Assembly (NCBI RefSeq): GCF_002160015.1
Contig: NZ_NFJT01000001.1
Span: forward strand, 62,001 to 126,000
Direction: 5' to 3'
DNA length: 64,000 nt
Source: Anaerofilum sp. An201
GTDB lineage: Bacteria; Bacillota; Clostridia; Oscillospirales; Ruminococcaceae
The notes under the pieces are model-generated. The model was not told the DNA's origin and did not search any database. It worked only from the letters and a program-made list of their open reading frames with translations. The position numbers and the translations under genes are program-made. Shown here piece by piece: positions 8,781 to 17,556 of this stretch; the stretch's first letter is position 1; each line of letters opens with the position of its first letter.

Positions 8781-10001
8781 GTGGCTTTTACTCTGGACGA
8801 AGAGATGACCAATATTACCAATATCAAGGTGATCGGCGTGGGCGGCGGCGGCGGCAACGCCGTGAACCGCATGGTGGAGAGCGGTATGCGCGGCATCGAG
8901 TTCATCGCCATGAACACCGACCAGCAGGTCCTGTTCAACTCGAAGGCCACGCTGAAGGTACAGCTGGGCGCCAAGCTCACCAAGGGCCGCGGCGCCGGCG
9001 CCGACCCCGAGATCGGCCAGCGCAGCGCCGAGGAGAGCCGCGACGAGGTGGCCAACGCGCTGCGCGGGGCACAGATGGTGTTCATCACCGCCGGCATGGG
9101 CGGCGGCACCGGCACCGGCGCGGCCCCCGTGGTGGCCGAGGTGGCCAAGGATATGGGCATCCTGACGGTGGGCATCGTCACCAAGCCGTTCGCCTTTGAA
9201 GGGCGCCGCAAGATGGCGCTGGCCGAGCAGGGCATCAACGGCCTGCTGGAGCGGGTGGACAGCCTGATCGTCATCCCCAACGAGCGCCTGAAGCTCATCA
9301 GCCAGGAGAAGATCACGCTGGCCAACGCCTTCGAGGCGGCCGACAACGTGCTGCGCCAGGGCGTGGAGAGCATCTCCGAGCTGATCAACGTGCCCGCCTT
9401 CATCAACCTCGACTTCTCCGACGTGCGCAGCATCATGAAGGACATGGGCTATGCCCACATGGGCGTCGGCTCCGCCAAGGGCGCCGGCAAGGCCGAGAAC
9501 GCCGCCAAGGCCGCCATCTCCAGCCCGCTGCTGGAGACCACCATCGCCGGTGCGCGCGGCGTCATCATCAACATCACCTCCTCGCCCGACATCGGCCTGG
9601 AGGACGTGGAGCAGGCCGCCAGCCTGATCACCAACGCGGCGCACCCCGATGCGAACATCATCTGGGGCACCGCCTTTGACGAAAAGCTCAGCGACGAAAT
9701 GCGCATCACGGTGGTGGCCACCGGCTTCGAGCATCCGGCCAATCCCGCCCGCGCCGCCGCCAAGATGCCCGGCTTCGGCCAGATGCCGGTCACCTTCCAC
9801 GAGGATCCCCTGCGTTCGCAGCAGCCGCAGCAGCCCGAGGCACAGCCCCAGCAGCCTGCCGAGCAGCCGCCCGAACCGCAGCAGCCCCAGCAGTCCCAGC
9901 CCCAGCCGCAGACCCAGACCGTGGGGCTGGACGACACCAAGAACGATCCGTTCGACGACAAGAGCCTGGCGGAGCTGATCCGGATGCTGAACAACCGCTG
10001 A
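8781..10001 (+). CDS. ftsZ: Cell division protein FtsZ
   Basis: 406 aa tubulin-like GTPase that forms the division ring. Shows [17 protein letters not shown], the tubulin signature [16 protein letters not shown] near residue 105, and the T7 loop [18 protein letters not shown] start after AGGGGGA. After about residue 325 comes a Pro/Gln-rich linker ([13 protein letters not shown]), and the end [13 protein letters not shown] differs from the common IPxFLR-type C-terminal peptide. Monocistronic start with a roughly 190-bp upstream region, followed by a DivIVA-like gene. Confidence 0.97.
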   Translation: MAFTLDEEMTNITNIKVIGVGGGGGNAVNRMVESGMRGIEFIAMNTDQQVLFNSKATLKVQLGAKLTKGRGAGADPEIGQRSAEESRDEVANALRGAQMVFITAGMGGGTGTGAAPVVAEVAKDMGILTVGIVTKPFAFEGRRKMALAEQGINGLLERVDSLIVIPNERLKLISQEKITLANAFEAADNVLRQGVESISELINVPAFINLDFSDVRSIMKDMGYAHMGVGSAKGAGKAENAAKAAISSPLLETTIAGARGVIINITSSPDIGLEDVEQAASLITNAAHPDANIIWGTAFDEKLSDEMRITVVATGFEHPANPARAAAKMPGFGQMPVTFHEDPLRSQQPQQPEAQPQQPAEQPPEPQQPQQSQPQPQTQTVGLDDTKNDPFDDKSLAELIRMLNNR

Positions 10002-10029
10002 AATCTCGCGGGCCTTGTCCCGCGCATGT

Positions 10030-10070
10030 CCCCTGGCTGTGCCGCAGACCGGCATGGCCGGGGTATTTTG
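10030..10070 (+). terminator. Probable intrinsic terminator after ftsZ
   Basis: CCCCTGGC (10030-10037) can pair imperfectly with GCCGGGG (10057-10063), followed by TATTTTG. The stem has one mismatch and the T run is short. Confidence 0.4.
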
Positions 10071-10100
10071 TAAACCATCCAAACAGAGAGGCGGGATCTT

Positions 10101-10964
10101 GTGGCGGATACATCGAAAGAAAAGGTAGGGTTCGGCACCTCGATGCTGGGCTTTAACAAACAGGAAGTGCTGGAGTACATCGACCGGCTCAGCGCCCGCG
10201 CGCGGGAGGCCGAGCAGCAGCATGTCCAGCAGACCGAGCTGCTGCAGAGCACGGTGGAAAGCCTGCAGAGCGAGAACAGCCGCGCCCTGGACGAGCTGCG
10301 CAAAAGCGTGATGGCCCTGCGCGACGAGCGCCAGCGCGCGCAGAAGGCGCAGGAACAGATGCAGGCGCTGCAGGCCCAGGTGGAGGAAGAGCGCAAAGCC
10401 AGCGGCGATTTCAAAAACCGCCTGTTCGACCGCGAGCAGGAGGTGGTGGTGCTGCGCCGTGAAAACACCCAGCTCAACCAGGCGCTCGCCTTCAAGACCG
10501 CCGAGATGGACCAGCTGCGCCAGCAGTGCGACGCGCGCTGCCGGCAGGCCGAGCAGGAGCTGGAAGAGGCCCGCGCCCAGGCAGCCGACATCCTGGAAAA
10601 AGCGCGCGCCCAGGCCCAGGAGCTGCAGCAGTCCACCCGCGCCCAGCTGCCGCGCGCTGCCGCCGGGCAGGAGAAGGAGCAGCCGCAGGCGCTGGAGACG
10701 ATGGCCAAAATCGAGGAGCGCCTGAAAGAAGCGCAGGCCCAGCTGGATGCCGCCGCGGCCCAGCTGCGCCGTTCGGCCAAACTGGCCGCCGGTGTGCTCG
10801 GCGATGCCCGCAGCGACCTGCACAGCCTGGAGCGCGAGCTGGCCCGGTCGGCGGCGCCCCGCGCGGCGCGTCCCTCGTCCGGCTGTGCCCTGGCCGACCG
10901 CCTGCTGGAAAAGGTCAACCGGATGCTGGAGCAAAAGCCGGCATCCGCCTGCACCAAAGGATAA
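10101..10964 (+). CDS. DivIVA-like coiled-coil protein
   Basis: 287 aa. The N-terminal segment GTSMLGFNKQEVLEYIDRLS resembles the DivIVA/GpsB lipid-binding head (GFNKxEVxxYIxxL). Most of the rest (about residues 30-240) is a long Glu/Gln/Ala-rich coiled coil. GTG start, with GAGGCGGGA a few bases upstream. Directly follows ftsZ, in keeping with a role at the septum or pole. It lacks any enzymatic motif. The assignment rests on the head motif, coiled coil and position. Confidence 0.75.
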   Translation: MADTSKEKVGFGTSMLGFNKQEVLEYIDRLSARAREAEQQHVQQTELLQSTVESLQSENSRALDELRKSVMALRDERQRAQKAQEQMQALQAQVEEERKASGDFKNRLFDREQEVVVLRRENTQLNQALAFKTAEMDQLRQQCDARCRQAEQELEEARAQAADILEKARAQAQELQQSTRAQLPRAAAGQEKEQPQALETMAKIEERLKEAQAQLDAAAAQLRRSAKLAAGVLGDARSDLHSLERELARSAAPRAARPSSGCALADRLLEKVNRMLEQKPASACTKG

Positions 10965-10967
10965 AAC

Positions 10968-11008
10968 AACGGCGTTTTCTGCCTGTGCGCAGAAAACGCC
11001 GTTTTACT
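10968..11008. terminator. Bidirectional intrinsic terminator
   Basis: A 13-bp perfect stem CGGCGTTTTCTGC (10970-10982) / GCAGAAAACGCCG (10989-11001), with A-rich and T-rich flanks. Lies between the convergent divIVA-like and HD genes and can serve both. Confidence 0.9.
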
Positions 11009-11022
11009 TTTTCGTTCGGTTG

Positions 11023-11607
11023 TCAGCGGCGGGGTACGCTGCTGGTCCCCTTCTCATACAGATAGGTGGCCTCCAGATCCGCGATGTGCAATTTCACCGC
11101 CAGCGGATAGGCGTCGTAGGCCGCGCTGATGGCAAAGCTGCCGCCGCGCGCCGCGTCGTCGAAGCCGCCCATGTGCCAGCGGATGGCCACCGCCTCGGCG
11201 GTGCGCAGCTTCATGAACCGCTCGATCAGGAACACGCTCTTCTCGCCGTGCCCGTAGGGGAAGGCGTCCTCCACCTGATAGAAGGGCACCTTTTCCCACT
11301 GTCCGGTGGCGTCGTTCTTCACGTTGCGGGTGGACACCTTGTAGAAATTCGCCTTGCACAGGTCGTGCAGCAGCGCGCAGATGGTGTAGCTCTCCAGATT
11401 TTCCCCTTCGGTGTAGAAGTGGTCCACCAGCACGTGGTACACGTTCAGGCTGTGCTGCACCAGCCCGCCTTCACAGGCGCAGTGGAACCGGCTGGAGGCC
11501 GGCGCACGGAAAAAATCGGTGGTGTCCAGCCAGTCCAGCAGCTTGTCGGCGCCGGGCCGGTTCACCTGCTGGCGGAACAGCGCCAGAAATTCCTCCCGAT
11601 GCTCCAT
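11023..11607 (-). CDS. HD domain phosphohydrolase
   Basis: 194 aa. Metal-dependent HD fold: CEGGLVQHSLNVYHV gives the first His, CALLHDLCKANFY the HD pair, and IRWHMGG a later His. Related to small HD hydrolases that act on nucleotides or nucleic-acid ends. One base separates it from the upstream YdbC-like gene, so the two are probably co-transcribed from the promoter at 11869-11897. The substrate is unknown. Confidence 0.75.
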   Translation of the reverse strand: MEHREEFLALFRQQVNRPGADKLLDWLDTTDFFRAPASSRFHCACEGGLVQHSLNVYHVLVDHFYTEGENLESYTICALLHDLCKANFYKVSTRNVKNDATGQWEKVPFYQVEDAFPYGHGEKSVFLIERFMKLRTAEAVAIRWHMGGFDDAARGGSFAISAAYDAYPLAVKLHIADLEATYLYEKGTSSVPRR

Positions 11608-11608
11608 C

Positions 11609-11830
11609 TCACAGCTCCATCTCTTCCAGCACGCCCTTCAGCACGGCCAGCTCGTCGGCGGTGAGGCTGATGCCCTTGCCCATCTTGCTGCCGTCGGGGG
11701 ACCAGTCGCGGATGTCGTACTTGGGCTCGCGCTCGTTCCAGCTGACCATGTTCAGCTGGCGCTCCCAGCCGTTCGGGGCCTGGGACAGCACGGCGATGCG
11801 TTCGGTGATCTCATATTTGAATTCTGCCAT
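11609..11830 (-). CDS. YdbC/PC4-like single-stranded nucleic acid binding protein
   Basis: 73 aa. Begins MAEFKYEITERIAVLS and contains LNMVSWNEREPKYDIRDW and MGKGISLTADEL, the pattern of the bacterial YdbC family, related to the eukaryotic PC4 coactivator fold that binds ssDNA. I prefer the ATG at 11830 because it matches the family start; an in-frame TTG nine bases upstream lies nearer the AAAGGA. Paired with the HD hydrolase gene downstream. Confidence 0.8.
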   Translation of the reverse strand: MAEFKYEITERIAVLSQAPNGWERQLNMVSWNEREPKYDIRDWSPDGSKMGKGISLTADELAVLKGVLEEMEL

Positions 11831-11868
11831 AGGTTGCAATCGTCCTTTCGTTTACAGGTTCTTCCAAC

Positions 11869-11897
11869 ATTCTACTGTATAACAGGTTCGATTGCAA
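11869..11897 (-). promoter_or_regulatory. Promoter of the YdbC-HD operon
   Basis: On the minus strand TTGCAA (11892-11897), 17-bp spacer, TAGAAT (11869-11874). Confidence 0.6.
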
Positions 11898-11921
11898 GGG
11901 CTTTTTGTCCGGCCCTGGGCG

Positions 11922-12119
11922 TCAGTGGGGAAAATCCGCCTTGCTGCGCGCTTTGCTGGCCACTGTTTCGTCGCTCTCGCGCCAGCCCTCCAGGCAGGCG
12001 TCGCCCTCCTGCTGGCTGTAGCCCAGCGCGGGCTTCATCTCCTCGCCGGCCACCGCCTCAAAATTCGCCTGTGCCTGTGCCAGCGCGTTCAGCGTGTGGG
12101 GAGACGTGTTCTTTTTCAT
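11922..12119 (-). CDS. Small hydrophilic protein of unknown function
   Basis: 65 aa from the ATG at 12119, which has GGAGGG eight bases upstream. Starts MKKNTSPHTLNALAQAQA and is hydrophilic and helix-prone, with no membrane segment or recognised motif. The start region of the oppositely directed histidine phosphatase lies about 100 bp away, so the two genes share a divergent control region. I do not recognise the family. Confidence 0.6.
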   Translation of the reverse strand: MKKNTSPHTLNALAQAQANFEAVAGEEMKPALGYSQQEGDACLEGWRESDETVASKARSKADFPH

Positions 12120-12132
12120 ACCGATTCCCTCC

Positions 12133-12161
12133 TTGCAGCAGGCTTTCCGCCTGTTTATGAT
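12133..12161 (+). promoter_or_regulatory. Candidate promoter of the histidine phosphatase gene
   Basis: TTGCAG (12133-12138), 17-bp spacer, TATGAT (12156-12161), about 60 bp before the start codon. Confidence 0.5.
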
Positions 12162-12220
12162 ACAGTATATCCATCCGCAGTGCATCTCATGCATCCACAT
12201 TCGGAGGAGGCGTTTTTATC

Positions 12221-12772
12221 ATGGAAATGATTCTGATCCGTCACGGAGAACCCGACTACTCTCCCTGCGAAAAGCGAGGCTTTATCGGCCAGGGACACGA
12301 CCTCGCGCCCCTCACGCCGCAGGGGGTGGCCCAGGCCCGCGCGGTTGCCGAGAGCCCTCTGCTGGAGGGGGCGGAGCTGCTGGTGTCCTCGCCGTACACC
12401 CGCGCCATGCAGACGGCCTCGGAGATCAGCCGTGTGACCGGCCTTGCCATCCAGGTGGAGCTGGACCTGCGCGAGCTTGCCACCGACCTGAAATTCCGCT
12501 GCCGCACGCGGGAGGAGGTGCGCCGCCTGCACCAGGAATTCATGGACTGTCACGGCGAGTACCCCCCCGGCGAGACCCGCCGCTGGGAGACGGTGAGCCA
12601 GCTGTCGGCGCGCGTGCTGCCGGTGCTGCAAAAGTATTTGGCATACAGCAAGATCATCGTGGTCACCCACGGCGGCGTGATCCGGCGGTTTGTGCCCCAG
12701 GGAAAGATCCTCTACTGCCACCCCTACCCGATCCAGATCACCGAGCCTGTCACCTGCCACGGATGGGTGTGA
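12221..12772 (+). CDS. Histidine phosphatase family protein
   Basis: 183 aa, phosphoglycerate-mutase-like fold. Phospho-accepting histidine in LIRHGEPDYS at the N-terminus (RHG motif), SSPYTRAMQTA in the middle and VVTHGGVIRRF with the second catalytic His near the end. Such enzymes dephosphorylate sugar phosphates, nucleotides or cofactors; the substrate cannot be told. AGGAGG precedes the ATG closely. Confidence 0.85.
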   Translation: MEMILIRHGEPDYSPCEKRGFIGQGHDLAPLTPQGVAQARAVAESPLLEGAELLVSSPYTRAMQTASEISRVTGLAIQVELDLRELATDLKFRCRTREEVRRLHQEFMDCHGEYPPGETRRWETVSQLSARVLPVLQKYLAYSKIIVVTHGGVIRRFVPQGKILYCHPYPIQITEPVTCHGWV

Positions 12773-12845
12773 AAGGCAGACGCCCAAGGCTTCCCCCGAG
12801 CCTTCCGAAAAAGCCCTTTTGGGCAGCTCTGTGCGTGCGGGACAG

Positions 12846-12900
12846 CTTCGACCTCATCCGCCCTCCTGCGGAGGGCACCTTCCCCTGCGAGGGGAAGGCA
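12846..12900. repeat. Interspersed repeat, type A
   Basis: Inverted copy of the type-A unit: CGACCTCATCCGCC, an internal small hairpin (CCCTCCTGCGGAGGG), then CACCTTCCCCTGCGAGGGGA. Confidence 0.7.
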
Positions 12901-12963
12901 TTCGGTACCATTGGCTTCCCCCAAACCCCGCCTAAGAAGATTTTTCCGGCAAGCGAACAAGCA

Positions 12964-13004
12964 AAAAGGACGGGCCTTCCCGCACAGGGAAAGCCCGTCC
13001 TTTT
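12964..13004. terminator. Bidirectional intrinsic terminator
   Basis: AAAAGGACGGGC (12964-12975) pairs with GCCCGTCCTTTT (12993-13004). Lies between convergent genes. Confidence 0.85.
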
Positions 13005-13025
13005 CTGCACCCTTATCAACAGTTT

Positions 13026-13568
13026 TCAGCCCGCCAGATCCAGCAGGCGCCGCATCTGTGCGGTGCGCTGGGTGCGGGTGGCGTCGGCACGGCTGTCCAG
13101 CGGACCGCGCAGCCGGCAGCCTTCCATCCAGCCGGCATAGAAGGCATAATGTACATGCATCGACAGATGATCCTCGAACGCCTCCATGTAATCCTCCAGC
13201 GCCTCGCCCTGCAGCTGGGCCTCGGCCTGGCGCATCATATGTCGTGCGGCGCAAAACTCCGCCGTGCGGCAGGCGGACAGCCCGCTGAACGCGGTGCACA
13301 CCGCCTGTGACGTCAGTCCCTGTGCCATGCCGTCAGCCCATGCCTGGCGGATCGCTGCCTGATAGGCGGCGGCACTTCCGCGGCGCAGCTGATCCAGCGC
13401 GTCGTCGGTTCCGGCGATGCCTGCCATCCGCGCGCCTGCCTGCTGCAGTGCAGTCCAGGTGCGGCTCCACAGGCCGTTATACGGCTTTTGCGCCATGCTG
13501 CGCAGCAGGGATGGGAGTTCGTGCGTGCAGAACGCATTCCAATCGTACGGCTGACAAGTCTTTTCCAT
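13026..13568 (-). CDS. Hypothetical protein
   Basis: 180 aa, predicted soluble and mostly helical, with an Ala-rich centre and a Cys/His-containing region (MHVHYAFYAGWMEGC). No signal peptide or membrane segment. GAGGATC precedes the ATG. Stands alone between two terminators, so it is probably monocistronic. I do not recognise a family. Confidence 0.65.
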   Translation of the reverse strand: MEKTCQPYDWNAFCTHELPSLLRSMAQKPYNGLWSRTWTALQQAGARMAGIAGTDDALDQLRRGSAAAYQAAIRQAWADGMAQGLTSQAVCTAFSGLSACRTAEFCAARHMMRQAEAQLQGEALEDYMEAFEDHLSMHVHYAFYAGWMEGCRLRGPLDSRADATRTQRTAQMRRLLDLAG

Positions 13569-13792
13569 GTTTGATCCTCTTTTCTGTACATCGGTGTGGT
13601 GAAACGTCTCTTACAGCCTCTACTCTACCACACTCCGATGGGACCTTTTTGTCGAAGTGTGCCGGGGCACAGAAAAAGACGGGACTTTTTCTATCTTTGT
13701 GCACTTTGCGCCAGAACAAAGGGCCAAACGGTCACTTCTTACGGGAACCGATCTCAATCCGGCCCAATCTGCCGGGCGGGGTCGGAGCAAGA

Positions 13793-13824
13793 AAAAATCC
13801 CCCGATCCTGTACGGGACCGGGGG
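13793..13824 (-). terminator. Intrinsic terminator of the ROK-like gene
   Basis: On the minus strand CCCCCGG and GGGGG arms around GTCCCGTACAGGAT are followed by a six-T run. The remaining 13569-13792 shows no gene. Confidence 0.8.
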
Positions 13825-13850
13825 AAACGGGGCGATCTCTCGCCGCTCGC

Positions 13851-15251
13851 TTATTTCACTTCGGGCAGGCTGGCAGCCGCGGCGCTCTGGCCCACGCGGC
13901 GGGTCTTTTCGTCCGGAGCTTCGGGACGGAAGGCGATCTCGGGATACTCCTCGTCCATCACCTTGCTGGCAACTTCCATGATGATGTCGCCGCCCTTGCC
14001 GCTCATCACACGGCCCATCATCTGGACGTGCTTGATGTCGTAGAACTTGGCGTACAGGGCCAGGGTGTGGCCCAGGTAGACGCCGATGCTCTCATACACC
14101 TTGATGGCGCGCTCGTCGTTCTCGGCCATCAGGGCCTGCACTTCCTTCAGCTTCTCGGCGGGGGAAGCGCCCGTCAGCTCGATGCCGGCGCGGGGAGCCA
14201 GCTTGATCACGCTGTCCTGGCTGAAATACTTCACGCCGCAGCCGATGTCGCCGCTCCACTCGTCCTCCATGGCCTCGGGCTGGCAGTCCACCGGGGCAAA
14301 CGCCAGCTCGTTCAGCCAGCCGCAGATGTTGCCGTCGCCGTCCACATAGCCCACGGCCTCGCTGGTGCCCATGGCGATGCCCATGATGCCGTTCTCGCCC
14401 AGACCCATCGCGCCGGCCAGAGCGGACACGTCGCCGTCGTTGGCCACGACCACGGGGATCTCATAGCCCAGGGTGTCGCCCAGCGCCTTGGCAGCGCGGG
14501 TGTAGATGTTCTTGACCTTCTTGTCGAAGTCCTCTTTGCCCACCTTGATGAACAGGCTGGCCACCATACACTTGTTGTCGATGTACACGCCGGCGGAGGA
14601 GATGCCGATGCCGTCCACATGGCCGCCCTTCTCCAGGATCTTGGCGGCGGCGGTGTGGAAGGCGGCCAGGATGCCCTGGTAGTGGTAGTCGGGATCGCTG
14701 ATGGTCTTGGGGAACCACACGACTTCCTCGCTGTATACCGGCTCGCCGTCGATCACGGCGCTCACCTTGCGGTCGGAACCGCCGGCGTCGAAGCCGATGC
14801 GCCCGCCGTTGGTGTGGCGGCCGATGCTCTCGGCGCGGTGCACCGCGGTGGGCTTCTGGTCGTAGGGCAGGCTCTCCACCACGAACTCGGTCTCATACAC
14901 CTGCTCCATGAAGCCCTTGTCGAAGGCGCGGCTGCCGGTCTCGCTGTAGGCGGCCTTCACGCTGGCGGCCACGGTGTCGTCGCCGCAGATGCTCACCTTG
15001 AAGCCGCCCCAGCTCCACAGCAGGAACTTCACCAGGCGGTCCACATAGTAGGCGTCGGCCTCGGCCATCTCGGGGGTGGCGTAGATCTTGGTCTCCCAGG
15101 TGCCCACCTGGCCGCCGCTGCGCTCCACCGCGATGCAGATGGGCTTAGTGGCGCCGGCTTCGTAGCTCTTGAAGAACAGGCCCAGGGGGATAAAGCCCTC
15201 GTCCAGCACGGGCAGGTTCTTCACGGGGATCTCCACATTCAGAAATTTCAT
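13851..15251 (-). CDS. ROK-like sugar kinase family protein
   Basis: 466 aa. An ASKHA-type ATPase: phosphate-1-like GRIGFDAGGSDRKVSAVIDG, DGIGISSAGVYIDN, and VVVANDGDVSALAGAMGLG, which fits the ROK ND-DxxA pattern, then GIAMGTSEAVGYV. It is longer than ordinary ROK kinases by an N-terminal extension of about 150 aa, and the usual ROK zinc motif is not obvious. The start ATG follows GAAAGGATG. Divergent from an AraC regulator, with shared ATTGTGCAA motifs, pointing to regulated carbohydrate use. Substrate unknown. Confidence 0.75.
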   Translation of the reverse strand: MKFLNVEIPVKNLPVLDEGFIPLGLFFKSYEAGATKPICIAVERSGGQVGTWETKIYATPEMAEADAYYVDRLVKFLLWSWGGFKVSICGDDTVAASVKAAYSETGSRAFDKGFMEQVYETEFVVESLPYDQKPTAVHRAESIGRHTNGGRIGFDAGGSDRKVSAVIDGEPVYSEEVVWFPKTISDPDYHYQGILAAFHTAAAKILEKGGHVDGIGISSAGVYIDNKCMVASLFIKVGKEDFDKKVKNIYTRAAKALGDTLGYEIPVVVANDGDVSALAGAMGLGENGIMGIAMGTSEAVGYVDGDGNICGWLNELAFAPVDCQPEAMEDEWSGDIGCGVKYFSQDSVIKLAPRAGIELTGASPAEKLKEVQALMAENDERAIKVYESIGVYLGHTLALYAKFYDIKHVQMMGRVMSGKGGDIIMEVASKVMDEEYPEIAFRPEAPDEKTRRVGQSAAAASLPEVK

Positions 15252-15319
15252 GGGGATACATCCTTTCTCTTTTTTCGCTTTGCGGGCGGCGCGGGCTGCA
15301 CCGGCCCTGTACTGCTTTC

Positions 15320-15480
15320 ATTGTATCATAAACCCATGCGTAAAACAGCACAAAGACGTGCGCGTTTTTTGCACAATAAGACGAAAATGGTTGTGGACGT
15401 TTGAATAAATGCGGCTTTTCTCTTTACCGTTTGTACAAAACAGGATATAATGAAACCAGCAACAACGATTGTGCAAAGGA
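15320..15480. promoter_or_regulatory. Divergent control region of the ROK-like and AraC genes
   Basis: Minus-strand -10 TACAAT at 15320-15325 for the ROK-like gene. Plus-strand TTTACC (15423-15428), 17 bp, TATAAT (15446-15451) for the AraC gene. Candidate regulator half-sites: minus-strand ATTGTGCAA (15369-15377), minus-strand TTTGTGC (15348-15354), and plus-strand ATTGTGCAAA (15468-15477), the last near the araC ribosome site and suited to autoregulation. Confidence 0.6.
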
Positions 15481-15492
15481 AGGGAAAACAAG

Positions 15493-16395
15493 ATGGGCTA
15501 TGTTCCAACCGAGCTTGTCTGCCCGCTGCGCATCCAGCAGGTGGTGTCGGTGCATTATTTTGAATATTCCAGCAACTACGCCTTCGTGGGCGAGCAGCAC
15601 GATTTCTGGGAGTTCGTCTATGTGGACAAGGGCGAGATCGTGGTCACGGCCGACAAGCGCGAGTTCGTGCTGAAAAAGGGCGAGATCGCCTTCCACAAGC
15701 CCGGTGAGTTCCACAGCCTGCGGGCCAACGGTGTGGTGGCGCCCAACCTGGTGATCGCCAGCTTTTTCTGCGAAAGTCCGGCCATGCAGGCGTTTGAAGG
15801 CAAGGTGTGCCGCGCGGGAGACCGCGCCCGCGAGCTGATGGGGCGGCTGATCCGGGAAGCGGGCGACGCCTTCTCCACCCCGCTGGACGACCCGCTGCTC
15901 CAGCAGCTGGAACGGCGGGAGGACGCCCCCTTTGCAGCCGAGCAGATGGTGGGCATCGCGCTGGAATGGCTGCTGATCGAGCTGGTGCGCAGCGACGGCG
16001 TCCCGGCGCCCGAAAAGCCCTCCAGCCTCATCCGCGAAAAGAGCCAGACCGAGTTCATCGAAAAGGTGCAGGCCTATCTGGAAGCGAATGTCAGCAACCG
16101 GCTGACACTGGGCGACATCTGCCGCGACAATCTGGTGGGCCGCAGCTATCTGCAAAAGATCTTCCGCGAAAAGACGGGCGGCGGCGCGATGGAATATTTC
16201 GGCACCCTGAAGATCAAAAAGGCCAAGGAGATGATCCGCGAGGGCAGCCACAATTTCACCGAGATCGCGGCGGCGCTGGGCTACAACTCCATCCACTATT
16301 TTTCCCGCCATTTCAAGAAGGTCACCGGCATGACCCCCTCGGAATACGCCTCGTCGGTCAAGGTGCTTGCACAAAAGAACGGGGCCGGACGCTAA
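15493..16395 (+). CDS. AraC family transcriptional regulator
   Basis: 300 aa. The N-terminal cupin-type sensor domain includes EQHDFWEFVYVDKGEI and FHKPGEFHSL. The C-terminal AraC/XylS double helix-turn-helix (about residues 190-295) includes LTLGDICRDNLVGRSYLQKI and IAAALGYNSIHYFSRHFKKV. Start at the ATG 15493, with AGGAAGGGA upstream. Located between the ROK-like gene and galE, both of which carry the repeated ATTGTGCAA motif in their promoter regions, so it probably senses a sugar and controls both neighbours. Confidence 0.9.
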   Translation: MGYVPTELVCPLRIQQVVSVHYFEYSSNYAFVGEQHDFWEFVYVDKGEIVVTADKREFVLKKGEIAFHKPGEFHSLRANGVVAPNLVIASFFCESPAMQAFEGKVCRAGDRARELMGRLIREAGDAFSTPLDDPLLQQLERREDAPFAAEQMVGIALEWLLIELVRSDGVPAPEKPSSLIREKSQTEFIEKVQAYLEANVSNRLTLGDICRDNLVGRSYLQKIFREKTGGGAMEYFGTLKIKKAKEMIREGSHNFTEIAAALGYNSIHYFSRHFKKVTGMTPSEYASSVKVLAQKNGAGR

Positions 16396-16403
16396 AAAAC
16401 ACA

Positions 16404-16461
16404 ATTGTGCAAACCAAACCGCCAAAAGTCTATTGTGCAAGCCCATCGGCGGCGATACAAT
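16404..16461 (+). promoter_or_regulatory. galE promoter with two AraC-type half-sites
   Basis: Direct repeats ATTGTGCAAA (16404-16413) and ATTGTGCAAG (16432-16441), 28 bp apart. The second contains the -35 element TTGTGC (16433-16438), followed after 17 bp by TACAAT (16456-16461). A half-site overlapping the -35 box is the usual layout for AraC-type activation. Confidence 0.65.
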
Positions 16462-16524
16462 AAAGGTAACAGCCCGGCCCCGAGAGCCGGAAAAATATGA
16501 AACAAAAACAGGAGAGTGAACGCA

Positions 16525-17556
16525 ATGTCTATTTTGGTAAGCGGCGGCGCCGGTTATATCGGCAGCCACACCTGCGTAGAACTGCTGGCCGCCGGCTATG
16601 ACATCGTTGTGGCCGACAACTACTACAACTCCTGCCCCGAGGCCCTGCGCCGTGTGCGCGAGATCTCCGGCAAGGACTTCCGCTTCGTGGAGGCCGACAT
16701 GGCCAACCCCGCCGATGTAGAGAAGGTGTTCAGCGAAAACCCCGACATCGAGGCCGTGATCCACTTCGCCGCCTATAAGGCCGTGGGCGAGAGCGTTGCC
16801 AAGCCCCTGGAGTACTACACCAACAACCTGACCAGCACCCTGGTGGTTCTGGCTGCGATGCGCCGTCATGGAGTGCACAACTTCGTGTTCTCCTCCTCCG
16901 CCACCGTATACGGCGACCCCGCCACGGTGCCCATCACCGAGGACTTCCCCGTGGGCGGCGACCGCACCACCAACCCCTACGGCACCAGCAAGGCCATGAA
17001 CGAGCAGATCCTGAAGGACTGCTGCAAAGCGGACCCCGAGCTGAACGTTGCCCTGCTGCGCTACTTCAACCCGATCGGCGCCCACAAGAGCGGCATGATC
17101 GGCGAGGACCCCAACGGCATCCCCAACAACCTGGTCCCCTACATCGCCAAGGTTGCCGTGGGCAAGCTGGAGAAGGTCCATGTGTTCGGCAACGACTATC
17201 CCACTCCGGACGGCACCGGCGTGCGCGACTACATCCATGTGGTTGACCTGGCCCGCGGCCATGTGGCTGCCATCAAGAAGCTGGCCACCAAGCCCGGCCT
17301 GTTCATCTGCAACCTGGGCACCGGCCACGGCTACAGCGTGCTGGACGTCATCAAGGCCTACAGCAAGGCCTGCGGCAAGGAGCTGCCCTATGTGATCGAC
17401 CCGCGCCGCCCCGGCGACATCGCCGAGTGCTACGCCGACCCCGCCAAGGCCAAGAACGAGCTGGGCTGGGAGGCCGAGTACGGCATCGACGAGATGTGCG
17501 CCGACAGCTGGAGATGGCAGAGCCAGAACCCGGACGGCTACAAGACCGCCCAGTGA
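16525..17556 (+). CDS. galE: UDP-glucose 4-epimerase
   Basis: 343 aa. Interconverts UDP-glucose and UDP-galactose (Leloir pathway and galactose supply for polysaccharides). NAD-binding GGAGYIGSHT at the start, SSSATVYGDP with the catalytic Ser/Thr region, YGTSK with the YxxxK pair, and RYFNPIGAHKSG. Full family length. Start chosen at the ATG 16525 matching the conserved SILVSGGAGYIGS opening, with AGGAGA upstream. Probably controlled by the preceding AraC gene. Confidence 0.96.
   Translation: MSILVSGGAGYIGSHTCVELLAAGYDIVVADNYYNSCPEALRRVREISGKDFRFVEADMANPADVEKVFSENPDIEAVIHFAAYKAVGESVAKPLEYYTNNLTSTLVVLAAMRRHGVHNFVFSSSATVYGDPATVPITEDFPVGGDRTTNPYGTSKAMNEQILKDCCKADPELNVALLRYFNPIGAHKSGMIGEDPNGIPNNLVPYIAKVAVGKLEKVHVFGNDYPTPDGTGVRDYIHVVDLARGHVAAIKKLATKPGLFICNLGTGHGYSVLDVIKAYSKACGKELPYVIDPRRPGDIAECYADPAKAKNELGWEAEYGIDEMCADSWRWQSQNPDGYKTAQ

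Noticed and set aside
8160-10934. 924-codon minus-strand open frame opposite ftsZ and the DivIVA-like gene
   Set aside because: Entirely antisense to two confident genes; composition is repetitive Leu/Gln/Gly, typical of a shadow frame.
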